A DNA stretch of 39,929 nucleotides from Spirulinaceae cyanobacterium SM2_1_0 (lineage in GTDB: Bacteria; Cyanobacteriota; Cyanobacteriia; Cyanobacteriales; Spirulinaceae). Shown here piece after piece: positions 1-8,021 of the stretch (the stretch's first letter is position 1; the number at the start of each line of letters is the position of its first letter). The stretch covers positions 1 to 39,929 of the forward strand of contig JAAUTY010000045.1 in the NCBI GenBank assembly GCA_012031265.1, in the 5' to 3' direction. Position numbers and translations under genes: made by a program. Below the pieces are notes generated by a model that saw only the letters and a program-made list of their open reading frames with translations, ran no database searches and had not been told where the DNA came from.

Positions 1-60
1 CCCTCTCCAAATTTGGGAGAGGGGCTTCCAACTCCCCTTCGCCCAGGATTGGGAGAAGGG
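1..60. repeat. Two adjacent GGGAG/CTCCC palindromic repeats
   Basis: Two imperfect inverted repeats stand side by side. At 1-24 CCCTCTCC pairs with GGGAGAGGGG across a short AT-rich centre. At 33-60 CTCCCCTTCGCCCA pairs with TGGGAGAAGGG. Related copies occur at 171-196, 4662-4750 and, inverted, at 15580-15606. This type of short palindrome is widespread between genes in cyanobacteria. No coding function is visible. Confidence 0.75.
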
Positions 61-170
61 AAGATAGATGCTTCTAGGGGTGTTCGGTACAATGTCGCTA
101 CACGACCAGGGGTCTGTCAAGGTCAAAAGGGTGGTTCGACCTTGCCAGTGCCGCCGCCCTCACCCTCAAT

Positions 171-196
171 CCCTCTCCCAAGTTTGGGAGAAGGGG
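171..196. repeat. GGGAG/CTCCC palindromic repeat
   Basis: CCCTCTCCCAA and TTGGGAGAAGGGG form an almost perfect inverted repeat upstream of the DUF29 gene. It belongs to the same family as the pair at the left edge of the window. It could fold as a hairpin in a transcript, but there is no T tract, so it is not a typical intrinsic terminator. Confidence 0.75.
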
Positions 197-271
197 CTAC
201 GGGATGCCAAGCCAACAATCCGGAGGTTTGGCATTGACGCACCACTAGAAACAGCACTCGGCCCAACGACC

Positions 272-763
272 ATGCCCCAATCCAAGCCAGAAACTACTGT
301 CCGAAGCGATCGCGCTAACCTCTACAACACCGACTTCTACGCCTGGACGCAAGCCCAAGCCACCCTGCTACGCTGCCAAGACTGGCTGCAACTCGACCTC
401 CCCAACCTCATCGAAGAAATTGAAGCCTTGGGCAAGCAACAGCGTCAGGAACTCCGTAATCGGCTGAGCATCCTGATTAGCCACTTGTTGAAATGGGAAT
501 ACCAAGCGGCGCGCCGGAGTCGCAGTTGGCTCGCCACGCTCCGCGTTCAACGTCTCGACATTGCCGATCTGCTTGCCGACAACCCCAGCCTCCAGCCCGA
601 TCTCGATACAGCCCTCGAGCGAGCCTATCGCAGAGCCGTCGCGCTGGCGGCCGGCGAAACCGATTTACCCGCAAGCACCTTTCCAACGGAATGCGGCTAC
701 AACCTCAGCGACATTCTTGACCGCGACTTCTATCCAGGCGAGCCGAGTGAAGGGTTTGATTGA
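272..763 (+). CDS. DUF29 family protein
   Basis: This is a 163-residue cytosolic protein of the DUF29 family, which is abundant in cyanobacteria and has no settled function. The family signature is clear: NLYNTDFYAW near the start, then a helix with LPNLIEEIEALGKQQ, then HLLKWEYQ, and a C-terminal part with ALERAYRRA and LSDILDRDFYPG. The reading frame stays open upstream to 68, but that part translates the palindromic repeats and a region of low-complexity composition, so I place the start at the ATG at 272, just before the conserved part. There is no signal peptide or membrane segment. It is convergent with treS; the 146 bp between the two stops holds only a small hairpin at 772-787 (GAGAA/TTCTC). 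Confidence 0.85.
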   Translation: MPQSKPETTVRSDRANLYNTDFYAWTQAQATLLRCQDWLQLDLPNLIEEIEALGKQQRQELRNRLSILISHLLKWEYQAARRSRSWLATLRVQRLDIADLLADNPSLQPDLDTALERAYRRAVALAAGETDLPASTFPTECGYNLSDILDRDFYPGEPSEGFD

Positions 764-909
764 GTTTCGATGAGAACCGGTTTTCTCCAAGACTCTCGGT
801 TGGAAGCAGCGATCGCCCGCAGTGAAATTCCCGCACTCGCCGACGGCTTGCGGCAGCGGTTTGGCGCGTAGCAAAAAAGTCCTCAACGTGGAGTTGCGTT
901 TGCCAGGCA

Positions 910-3900
910 CTACCACTCCAACGGCGCGTCCAACAGTTGCAAAATGCGCTGCAAGGCCCCTTCGATCCAAGCGGGTTGGGAATCAAGGTGGGTACCCAGC
1001 TCTTGCACTGCCTTTTCGAGCAGATAGGCATCGAGCAGAACGTGCAGCGCTTGGTCATCGGCGGGGAGGAGTTCCGAGTCGGCGGCAGCCGCTAAATAGG
1101 TCTGTAAAAAGGTGGTGCTGACCCAGGCATACCAAAAATGCGCCCACTGCTCGACGGTTGGCAGCCGATCGGCGCGGATCGTGCCACTCTCGACTTCCTG
1201 GCGCAGGGAGAGGTGGGTGGCGTAGTGAAAGGATTGCAGCATCCCGGCGACATCGCGCAGGGGCGATCGCTTCATCCGCCGCTCGCTCAGGGGCCGGTCA
1301 GTTTCACCCTTGAAATCGATGATCGCAAAGTCCTTGCCGGTATAGAGCACTTGGCCAAGGTGATAGTCGCCATGACTGCGCGATCGCATGGCGGCGATTT
1401 TCTGGTTGAGCACCCGACGGCAGCGCGCCAGGATTTGCTCTTGGCGATGGAGCACTGTCTGGGCGAGGGGTTGCAGCGGTTCCGGCAGCGTCGTGAGTTG
1501 CTTCTTCAGTGCCAGGAAGACCTTGCCGACTAGATTGCGGCTGTACTGGTAGACAGAGCGCTGATAAAAGGAAGTGAACGGCTCCGGTGCAAAGGCAGGA
1601 TTGTCAGCCGTCGCCAACGCTAGGTGTAACTCAGCCGTGCGTTGGCCGAGCAGTTGCGCCGAGTTGAAGTAGGTGCCGATGGCATCGTAGGCAAGTTCGG
1701 GCAGCTCACAGTCAACGAACTCGCGCAGCGATCGCGGCGGTAGCGGTGCATCACTAGGGTCAACTTGTTGCACTAGGACACGCTCGAAGTAACCGCGCAG
1801 AGTGTCGAGGGTGTAGTCCCAGGCGAGGCGGGTATCGCGGACATAGCCTTGTAGCACACCGATGGCGATCACCTCGCCATCGCGACCCCGATACTCCAGC
1901 GCGCCAATCACCGGCGGACAGTGCCGGTCAGGATGTTTTTCGGTTAAAAATGCACCTACTTCTAAGTCGGGATTGACGCCCGGCTCAACGCAGCGGTAGA
2001 GCTTGAGAATGGCGGTATCGCCGTAGACGATCGAGCTATTGTCCTGCTGACCCCGGAAGAGGTGCGGCCCCAGATGACTGTTCTCTTGGATCACACTCGC
2101 AAAAGCCGACATCTGCGTGCCGAGCAACTGACCGCGATCGCCACTGAAGCGCTTTTGTTGGGCGATCGCCTGGAGCAGGGTGGGGAGAAATTCAGCTTCC
2201 ACCAGCGCATCACAGAGCAACTGACTCTCATCGTCCACTTGCACCCGCGCCACCGCCATCAGGCGATTTTCGCTGCGATCCGGTTGCGCCGTCAGCGGCA
2301 GTACATATTGCTCAGACGTGCCCTCGGTGTAGTCTACATTCAGCAACAACAGGCGAGCATCATGATGGCCGTAAGGAAGGGCGATCGCATCCAGGATGCG
2401 AACCGCTTGCAGCGTACGATTCTTGCCCCGGTACCAGCGGCGCGTACGGAGGTAGGTCGCCAGACCCGTTTCCAGGGTGTCACGGGCGACCTTCTGGCTC
2501 AGCACCGTCGTCCAGCGCTCGGTCGCCGTCAAGGTCGGCAACTGCTTCGGCGCAAAGGGCATTAGCCCCAGATCAGTCTTGACCTCAAGGGTGAACCAGT
2601 AGAAGGCATGTGGGCCGATACTGATGAAATAAGGATCGCCCTTGATCGCCGGGAACTTGGTGCGCCCGAAGATTTCCACCGGCACCATCCCCTGAAAGGC
2701 GCTGAGATCGAGTTCAACAGCCTGGGGAAAGCGGGAGAGATTGGCGATGACGAGGATATGCTCACCCGCATAGGTGCGCGTGAAGGCGAGGACTTTGCGA
2801 TTTTCGGGATAGAGCAGCTCAAAGCTACCGCGTCCAAAGGCCTGGAAGCGCGCCCGCATTGCCAGCAGCCGTTTCATCCACCACCAGAGCGAGTTGGGGT
2901 TGGCAAGCTGAGCTTCGACATTGATCGCTTCGTAGTGATACTCGGACTCGAGGATCAGCGGTAGGTACAGGCGCTGCGGGTTAGCGCGCGAAAACCCAGC
3001 ATTGCGATCAGCGCTCCACTGCATCGGAGTGCGTACCCCGTCGCGATCGCCCAGGTAGATGTTGTCGCCCATGCCAATCTCGTCGCCATAGTAGAGTACC
3101 GGCGTACCAGGAAGTGATAGCAATAGACCGTTCAGCAGTTCAATCTGGCGGCGATCATTCCCCAGTAGCGGCGCGAGACGGCGGCGAATGCCAAGGTTGA
3201 TGCGCGCCTGGGGATCCTGGGCGTAGACGCGGTACATATAGTCGCGGTCTTCGTCGCTGACCATCTCCAGCGTCAGCTCGTCATGGTTGCGGAGAAAGAG
3301 TGCCCACTGGCAATTGTCCGGGATTGCAGGCGTTTGCTTGAGGATATCGGCGATCGGGAAGCTATCTTCCATCCGCAGCGCCATGAACAGACGCGGCATC
3401 AGCGGAAAATGGAAGTTCATGTGGCACTCATTACCCTGCCCGTAGTAAGCCGCTGCATCCTCGGGCCATTGGTTCGCCTCGGCGAGCAGCATCCGGTTGG
3501 AAAACTGGGTATCCATATGCGCGCGCAGCTTTTGCAAGAAGGCGTGCGTTTCCGGCAGGTTCTCGCAGTTGGTGCCATCTTTTTCATACAGGTAGGGCAC
3601 GGCGTCGAGGCGCATCCCATCCACTCCCATCGCCAGCCAAAAATCCACCACATCTAGCACCGCCGCTTGCACCGCCGGACTACGATAGTTCAAGTCCGGC
3701 TGGTGAGCATAGAAACGGTGCCAGTAATAAGCTTTTGCCACCGGATCCCAGGCCCAGTTAGAGGTCTCAAAGTCCTGGAAAATGATCCGCACATCGGGGT
3801 ACTGATCAGGACTTTCGCTCCAGACGTAGAAGTCGCGTTCGGGGCTACCAGCAGGGGCGCAGCGGGCACGCTGGAACCAGGGATGCTGATCGGAGGTGTG

Positions 3901-4227
3901 GTTGACGATCAGCTCAATGATCACCCGGATGCCACGCGCATGAGCAGCATCGAGCAGTTCCTGAAAATCCTCGAGGTTGCCGTAGACGGGATTGACCTGG
4001 TAATAGTCGGCGATGTCGTAGCCGTCGTCACGTTGGGGGGAGGGGAAAAAGGGCAGCGTCCAAATTGCGGTAACACCGAGGTCTTGTAAATAATCGAGCC
4101 GTTCGGTGAGACCACGAAAATCGCCGCTGCCATCGCCATTGCTATCGCTGAAGGCTTTGACGGGAACCTCATAGATGATGGCGTCTTTGAACCAGAGGGG
4201 ATCGTCTTTGAGGAGGCTAGCTGGCAT
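910..4227 (-). CDS. treS: Trehalose synthase-maltokinase fusion (TreS-Mak)
   Basis: A 1105-residue bifunctional enzyme. The N-terminal part (about 1-550) is a GH13 trehalose synthase that interconverts maltose and trehalose. Its catalytic residues are visible: nucleophile Asp208 in GMRLDAVPYL, acid/base Glu250 in LLAEANQW, and Asp316 in LRNHDELTL. The C-terminal part (from about residue 590) is a maltokinase, which uses ATP to make maltose-1-phosphate; it carries the kinase-like HGDYHLGQVL (952-961) followed by AIIDFKGE. In the known pathway maltose-1-phosphate is used by GlgE for alpha-glucan synthesis, but no glgE or glgB lies in this window. Fused TreS-Mak proteins are known in several bacteria. 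The start ATG at 4227 gives the usual short leader before DPLWFKDAIIYE. The gene stands alone, with 739 bp of non-coding DNA upstream. Confidence 0.95.
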   Translation of the reverse strand: MPASLLKDDPLWFKDAIIYEVPVKAFSDSNGDGSGDFRGLTERLDYLQDLGVTAIWTLPFFPSPQRDDGYDIADYYQVNPVYGNLEDFQELLDAAHARGIRVIIELIVNHTSDQHPWFQRARCAPAGSPERDFYVWSESPDQYPDVRIIFQDFETSNWAWDPVAKAYYWHRFYAHQPDLNYRSPAVQAAVLDVVDFWLAMGVDGMRLDAVPYLYEKDGTNCENLPETHAFLQKLRAHMDTQFSNRMLLAEANQWPEDAAAYYGQGNECHMNFHFPLMPRLFMALRMEDSFPIADILKQTPAIPDNCQWALFLRNHDELTLEMVSDEDRDYMYRVYAQDPQARINLGIRRRLAPLLGNDRRQIELLNGLLLSLPGTPVLYYGDEIGMGDNIYLGDRDGVRTPMQWSADRNAGFSRANPQRLYLPLILESEYHYEAINVEAQLANPNSLWWWMKRLLAMRARFQAFGRGSFELLYPENRKVLAFTRTYAGEHILVIANLSRFPQAVELDLSAFQGMVPVEIFGRTKFPAIKGDPYFISIGPHAFYWFTLEVKTDLGLMPFAPKQLPTLTATERWTTVLSQKVARDTLETGLATYLRTRRWYRGKNRTLQAVRILDAIALPYGHHDARLLLLNVDYTEGTSEQYVLPLTAQPDRSENRLMAVARVQVDDESQLLCDALVEAEFLPTLLQAIAQQKRFSGDRGQLLGTQMSAFASVIQENSHLGPHLFRGQQDNSSIVYGDTAILKLYRCVEPGVNPDLEVGAFLTEKHPDRHCPPVIGALEYRGRDGEVIAIGVLQGYVRDTRLAWDYTLDTLRGYFERVLVQQVDPSDAPLPPRSLREFVDCELPELAYDAIGTYFNSAQLLGQRTAELHLALATADNPAFAPEPFTSFYQRSVYQYSRNLVGKVFLALKKQLTTLPEPLQPLAQTVLHRQEQILARCRRVLNQKIAAMRSRSHGDYHLGQVLYTGKDFAIIDFKGETDRPLSERRMKRSPLRDVAGMLQSFHYATHLSLRQEVESGTIRADRLPTVEQWAHFWYAWVSTTFLQTYLAAAADSELLPADDQALHVLLDAYLLEKAVQELGTHLDSQPAWIEGALQRILQLLDAPLEW

Positions 4228-4400
4228 GGCAGTTGATTCAGCGGCATGAATGGCGTCTAGTCCAGGCTAACAGTGTTCTGGTTCAGGGCGACATTCCGGT
4301 AGGCACCTCGATTAATTGCCTTACTGCGAAAATCAGCCATGGTCAGCCATGGTATGACCAGCTTTTCTCAAAAAGATTTGGATTTTTCGAGGTGCCCCGG

Positions 4401-4446
4401 TAAGTCCTGCTACGCGGAGTTTGAGGTTTCGGGTTTTGGGTTCTGA
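4401..4446 (-). repeat. Reversed terminal fragment of the CTAG-ended element
   Basis: Read on the minus strand, this stretch reproduces the right end of the dispersed element: TCAGAAC, then CAAAA-type repeats, then AACTCCGCGTAGC close to the terminus. The left part of the element is missing. It faces the full copy at 4830-4970, so the outer edges of 4401-4970 are inverted copies of the same terminus. Confidence 0.6.
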
Positions 4447-4462
4447 TACCAAGTCCGAAGTA

Positions 4463-4484
4463 GGGGCGGGTTTAAAACCCTCCC
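4463..4484. repeat. REP-like inverted repeat
   Basis: GGGCGGGTTT and AAACCCTCCC form a near-perfect 10-bp stem with almost no loop. It is a short palindrome within the repeat-rich spacer, and I see no adjacent gene that it would terminate. Confidence 0.55.
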
Positions 4485-4661
4485 GATGTCGCGATTTTTG
4501 GGGTTCACGATCCGGATTTTGGATGAGTTCTGAGTCTCAAGTGCTGGCAAGCCGGGAATCCTGTGGGCTTTGACCGAGTTGCTTCCTTTTGCCTAGTAGA
4601 AGACGGCACAATGGCGATGCAATTCAATCTGTCATTGCTCCCCAATCCTGTGCTTGGCACC

Positions 4662-4750
4662 CAAGCCTCGCCCCTCATCCTCAGCCCTGCTCCCGAGCCG
4701 GGAGCCAGAAGCCCTCTCCCAGCTTGGCAGCGGGTTGGGTGAGGGTCTGC
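4662..4750. repeat. Degraded GGGAG/CTCCC type repeat
   Basis: CTCCCGAGCCGGGAG at about 4691 is a perfect inner palindrome. It is followed by CCCTCTCCCAGC and then GGGTTGGGTGAGGGT. The composition and motif order resemble the repeats at 1-60 and 161-196, but this copy is more diverged. Confidence 0.5.
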
Positions 4751-4829
4751 GATTTCTGGAGTATAGAGACCGGATTGAGTATCGGTTCACCCCTACCGAC
4801 GATGATGACGTTATTGACACCGTGTTGTA

Positions 4830-4970
4830 CTAGTACACGCAATCGGAAATGAGATGCCCATTCAAAATCCCCAGGATGTTCGTATTGCAGGCACTCAGAG
4901 AGGTTAGAAGTCAGCAGTTGGAACTAAAATTTCACAACTCATCACTCAAAACTCCGCGCAGCAGCACTAG
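4830..4970 (+). repeat. CTAG-ended dispersed element, copy A (141 bp)
   Basis: One of three copies (others at 22657-22767 and 34455-34558). It opens with CTAGTAC and closes with GCACTAG. It shares GGAAATGAGATGCCCATTCA and CACTCAAAACTCCGCG with the other copies, and is longer because of an extra segment at about 4897-4940. The termini are imperfect inverted repeats and no coding capacity is visible, so it looks like a non-autonomous miniature element. Its last CTAG overlaps the stop codon of ychF. Confidence 0.8.
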
Positions 4971-6061
4971 ACATTGAACCGGAACAGTACCACATCCCCT
5001 TCCTGCACCACGTACTCCTTGCCCTCGCTGCGGAGTGTGCCTTGCTCGCGGGCGGCCGCCATCGAACCGGCGTTGACGAGATCGTCGTAACTGACCGTCT
5101 CGGCGCGAATGAAGCCTCGCTCAAAATCACTGTGAATCACACCGGCGGCTTGGGGCGCTTTCATCCCCGCCGTGATCGTCCAGGCGCGCGTTTCCTGCTC
5201 ACCGGTGGTCAGATAGGTTCGCAAGCCCAGTAGGTCGTAGGTGGCGCGGATCAGCGATTTCAGTCCGCCTTCCTCCACCCCGAGGGCACCTAGGAAATCA
5301 GCTTGTTCTTCCGGGGAGAGGTCGATCAGCTCTGACTCCACCTGCGCGGAGAAGACGACGACTTTTGCCCCATCGCTGGCGGCGATCGCCCGCACTTGCT
5401 CCACCCAAGCATTTCCCGTTGCCAGGTCATCTTCGGAGACATTCGCCCCGTAGATGATCGGTTTGCGGGTCAGCAGCCCCAGGGATTTGATCGCCAGCTC
5501 TTCTTCCTCATCTAAAGTCACCACTCGCGCCGGTTGTCCCGCATCGAGCACGGGCAGGATCTTTTCCAGTACTTCCAACTCCGCCTGAGCTTCCTTGTTA
5601 TTACCGCGGGCCTGCTTGCGGATGCGGTCGATCCGGGCGGCGACCAGGGTGAGGTCAGCGAGGGCCAGTTCAAGATTGATGGTTTCAATGTCGCGCTGGG
5701 GATCGACGGAACCATCGACGTGGATGATCCCATCGTCATCGAAGCAGCGCACGACGTGGACGATCGCGTCCACCTCGCGAATGCTTGCCAGAAATTGGTT
5801 GCCCTTGCCCAGGCCCTTGCTAGCGCCTTTGACGAGACCGGCAATATCGACGAACTTGATGCGGGTCGGCACGATCTGTTTCGAGTGGGAGAGTTCCGCG
5901 AGCACGACGAGGCGCTCATCGGGTACTGTCACGGTGCCGACATTGGGTTCAATCGTGCAGAAGGGGAAGTTGGCGGCGTCGGCTTTGGCGTTGACGACGA
6001 TGGCATTAAAGAGGGTCGATTTGCCGACGTTGGGTAAGCCGACAATTCCAGCTCGGAGCAT
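4967..6061 (-). CDS. ychF: Redox-regulated ATPase/GTPase YchF (Obg-like)
   Basis: A 364-residue P-loop NTPase of the universally conserved YchF/OLA1 family. It binds ribosomes and prefers ATP over GTP in characterised members. Visible motifs are G1 GLPNVGKST near the N-terminus, G3 [19 protein letters not shown], an NVSE-type G4 region, a central coiled coil and a C-terminal TGS domain ending in FRFNV, the usual family ending. The frame is open to 6136, but I start at the ATG at 6061 because [15 protein letters not shown] is the standard N-terminus and gives the family length. The stop TAG lies in the terminal CTAG of repeat copy A. It lies 93 bp downstream of nth on the same strand. Confidence 0.95.
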   Translation of the reverse strand: MLRAGIVGLPNVGKSTLFNAIVVNAKADAANFPFCTIEPNVGTVTVPDERLVVLAELSHSKQIVPTRIKFVDIAGLVKGASKGLGKGNQFLASIREVDAIVHVVRCFDDDGIIHVDGSVDPQRDIETINLELALADLTLVAARIDRIRKQARGNNKEAQAELEVLEKILPVLDAGQPARVVTLDEEEELAIKSLGLLTRKPIIYGANVSEDDLATGNAWVEQVRAIAASDGAKVVVFSAQVESELIDLSPEEQADFLGALGVEEGGLKSLIRATYDLLGLRTYLTTGEQETRAWTITAGMKAPQAAGVIHSDFERGFIRAETVSYDDLVNAGSMAAAREQGTLRSEGKEYVVQEGDVVLFRFNV

Positions 6062-6154
6062 AGCGTTGAGGGGGGCGATCGCCAATCGGTGCTTGCCTAC
6101 TGTACCAAGAATCCCCGGTGACAAGCAGGCCCCCACTAAAGCCAGAGTTGGCGT

Positions 6155-6808
6155 TCATTTTGTTGACGACGGGCACAGATCCGCTAGCTCGCAGCGATCG
6201 CACGCCGGTTTGCGCGCCTGACACACGGCCCGCCCGTGGTAGATCAGGCGAATCGACCAGTTTTCCCAGTCCGGCTGCGGCAACAGACGCATCAGGTCGC
6301 GCTCAATCTGCACCGGATTGTCGCGCTCGGTGAGGCCGAGGCGCTGGCTGAGGCGCTTGACATGGGTGTCCACGGTCACGCCCTGGTTAAGTCCAAAAGC
6401 ATGAGCTAGCACTACATTCGCCGTCTTTCGCGCCACTCCGGGCAGGGTCAGCAACTCCGGCATCGTTCGGGGCACTTGCCCCGCAAAATCGTTGACAATC
6501 TTTTGGCAAGCGCCCTGGATGTTTTTCGCCTTGTTGCGATAGAAGCCGGTCGAGCGCACGAGCTGCTCCAACTCCTCGCGCTCCGCCGCTCCCAGGGCCG
6601 CCGCATCCGGGAAGCGCGCAAATAAGTCAGGTGTCACCTTGTTCACCCGCTCGTCAGTACATTGGGCGGACAAAATGGTCGCCACTAGCAGTTGCACCGG
6701 AGACTCATAGTCGAGGCTACAAGTGGCATCGGGGTAGAGGCGCTTCAGCCGCACCAGGATTTCCAGAGCACGCTGGCGCTGACTGCGGTGCTCGCGGGTG
6801 ACCGTCAT
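6155..6808 (-). CDS. nth: Endonuclease III (DNA glycosylase/AP lyase)
   Basis: A 217-residue base-excision-repair enzyme that removes oxidised pyrimidines and cleaves the abasic site. The helix-hairpin-helix [13 protein letters not shown] holds the catalytic Lys128, and Asp147 is in [11 protein letters not shown]. The C-terminal [4Fe-4S] ligands follow the classic spacing Cys196-X6-Cys203-X2-Cys206-X5-Cys212. The length is typical. The start ATG lies only 3 bp after the rseP stop, so the two genes are almost certainly co-transcribed and translationally close. Confidence 0.96.
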   Translation of the reverse strand: MTVTREHRSQRQRALEILVRLKRLYPDATCSLDYESPVQLLVATILSAQCTDERVNKVTPDLFARFPDAAALGAAEREELEQLVRSTGFYRNKAKNIQGACQKIVNDFAGQVPRTMPELLTLPGVARKTANVVLAHAFGLNQGVTVDTHVKRLSQRLGLTERDNPVQIERDLMRLLPQPDWENWSIRLIYHGRAVCQARKPACDRCELADLCPSSTK

Positions 6809-6811
6809 GGT

Positions 6812-7915
6812 TCAACCGCCCTGAAAGAGGTTTTGAAAGACGGACAAATTGGCGGTATCGCGGGCGATCAGGAAAATCGCCAAGCTGAACAGCAGCACGA
6901 TGCCGGTCTGCATGATGCCGTCTTGCAAACGGCTGGGCAGGGGTTTGCCGCGTAGCCCTTCGATGGCGAGGAAGGCGAGCTGGCCGCCATCGAGCGCCGG
7001 TAAGGGCAGGATGTTGAAAATTGCCAGGTTGATGCTGATCAGTGCCCCAAAGCGGAAGAAGTTGCTGGGATCGTTGCGGGCGAGATCCGCGCCGATTTGC
7101 ACGATTTTCACCGGGCTAGCGACTTGACCCGCCGTTTCGCCGAAGTTGCTGATAAGCTGACCGATGCCTTGGATAATCAGCGTCGTTGTGTTCTGAAAAT
7201 CCTCCGCTCCGGCCTGAAGTGCCCCGAAGACGCCGCCCGCTGGACGGCGCACTACCTCGCCGTTGGGCACGAGCATGACACCGATGCGCCCGCGACCCGC
7301 ACTGTCGGGGTCAGGGGTGACGGTGAGATCCAACTGGCGATCGCCCCGTTCCACCAACAACTCCAGCGGCTGATTAGGAGATTGTTCGATAGCTTGTTTG
7401 AGGTCGCTGACGCTTTGCAGGGATGTCCCGAGTGGGCGATCGCCCACCGCCATGATCACGTCACCGGCTTGCAGACCGGCAATCTGCGCGGGGGTGTCGG
7501 GCTGGTTCAACAGTTCCGGAATCTTGACCCCCGGCTGGCTGAGTTCGGGCACGCCGAGGGTGAGCGCCTGTCCGACCAGCAGGAAGTAGGCAAAAATCAG
7601 GTTCGCCATCACACCGGCGCTGATGACAATGGCGCGGTCGAGCAGGGGGCGATTGCGGAGCAGGTCGGGATCATCGGGGGCGATTTCGCTGTCGGGATCG
7701 TCGTCGGGGAAGCCCACGAAGCCGCCCAGAGGCAGGGCACGCAGCGAGTATTCGGTTTCAGCACCCTGATATTTGAGGAGGACGGGGCCGAAGCCGATCG
7801 CGAAGCGATTGACGTGAATGTTTTGCAGACGGGCGGCGGCAAAGTGGCCGAATTCGTGAACGATGATCAGGACAGCGAGGACTGCGATCGCGGCTAAAAT
7901 CGCCAAAAATGACAT
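6812..7915 (-). CDS. rseP: RseP-type site-2 protease (M50 family)
   Basis: A 367-residue intramembrane zinc metalloprotease of the inner or thylakoid membrane that releases membrane-tethered regulators by regulated intramembrane proteolysis. The first membrane helix carries the zinc motif HEFGH (His20, Glu21, His24). A central PDZ domain follows, with QIAGLQAGDVIMAVGDRPL. The second metal-site motif NILPLPALDGGQL is near the C-terminus, before the last membrane helices. The frame extends to 7951, but the ATG at 7915 gives the usual short lead into the first helix. A good promoter lies at 7984-8011. nth follows with a 3-bp gap, and the acyl-adenylating gene lies upstream on the same strand. 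Confidence 0.93.
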   Translation of the reverse strand: MSFLAILAAIAVLAVLIIVHEFGHFAAARLQNIHVNRFAIGFGPVLLKYQGAETEYSLRALPLGGFVGFPDDDPDSEIAPDDPDLLRNRPLLDRAIVISAGVMANLIFAYFLLVGQALTLGVPELSQPGVKIPELLNQPDTPAQIAGLQAGDVIMAVGDRPLGTSLQSVSDLKQAIEQSPNQPLELLVERGDRQLDLTVTPDPDSAGRGRIGVMLVPNGEVVRRPAGGVFGALQAGAEDFQNTTTLIIQGIGQLISNFGETAGQVASPVKIVQIGADLARNDPSNFFRFGALISINLAIFNILPLPALDGGQLAFLAIEGLRGKPLPSRLQDGIMQTGIVLLFSLAIFLIARDTANLSVFQNLFQGG

Positions 7916-7983
7916 ATCAACAAGCAATAAAAAGTGGGGTAGAACAAGCAATCGCCTCTGTCAACCCAGAGACATGAACCTTA

Positions 7984-8011
7984 ATTATAAGCTTTCGGTG
8001 AATGATTTCAG
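7984..8011 (-). promoter_or_regulatory. Sigma70-type promoter for rseP-nth
   Basis: On the minus strand there is a perfect TATAAT (-10, 7989-7984) and CTGAAA (-35, 8011-8006) with 16-bp spacing. Transcription would start near 7977, about 60 nt before the rseP ATG. It lies just downstream of the acyl-adenylating gene, so rseP-nth can be expressed independently of it. Confidence 0.6.
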
Positions 8012-8021
8012 GTTACGGCAA

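Larger units (their letters stand above)
4228..4966. other. Gene-free region rich in degraded repeats
   Basis: No credible gene lies in these 739 bp between treS and ychF. The region holds a direct repeat of CAGCCATGGT (about 4334-4353), a reversed end of the CTAG-ended element (4401-4446), a GGGCGGGTTT/AAACCCTCCC inverted repeat (4463-4484), a GGGAG/CTCCC type repeat (4662-4750) and a full copy of the CTAG-ended element (4830-4970). Short frames here translate the repeats and match no family I know. The treS promoter probably lies near 4230-4330, but I see no clear consensus. Confidence 0.7.

Noticed and set aside
3283-3657. Long frames antisense to treS
   Set aside because: GC-rich genes produce long antisense frames; the treS frame has all catalytic motifs.
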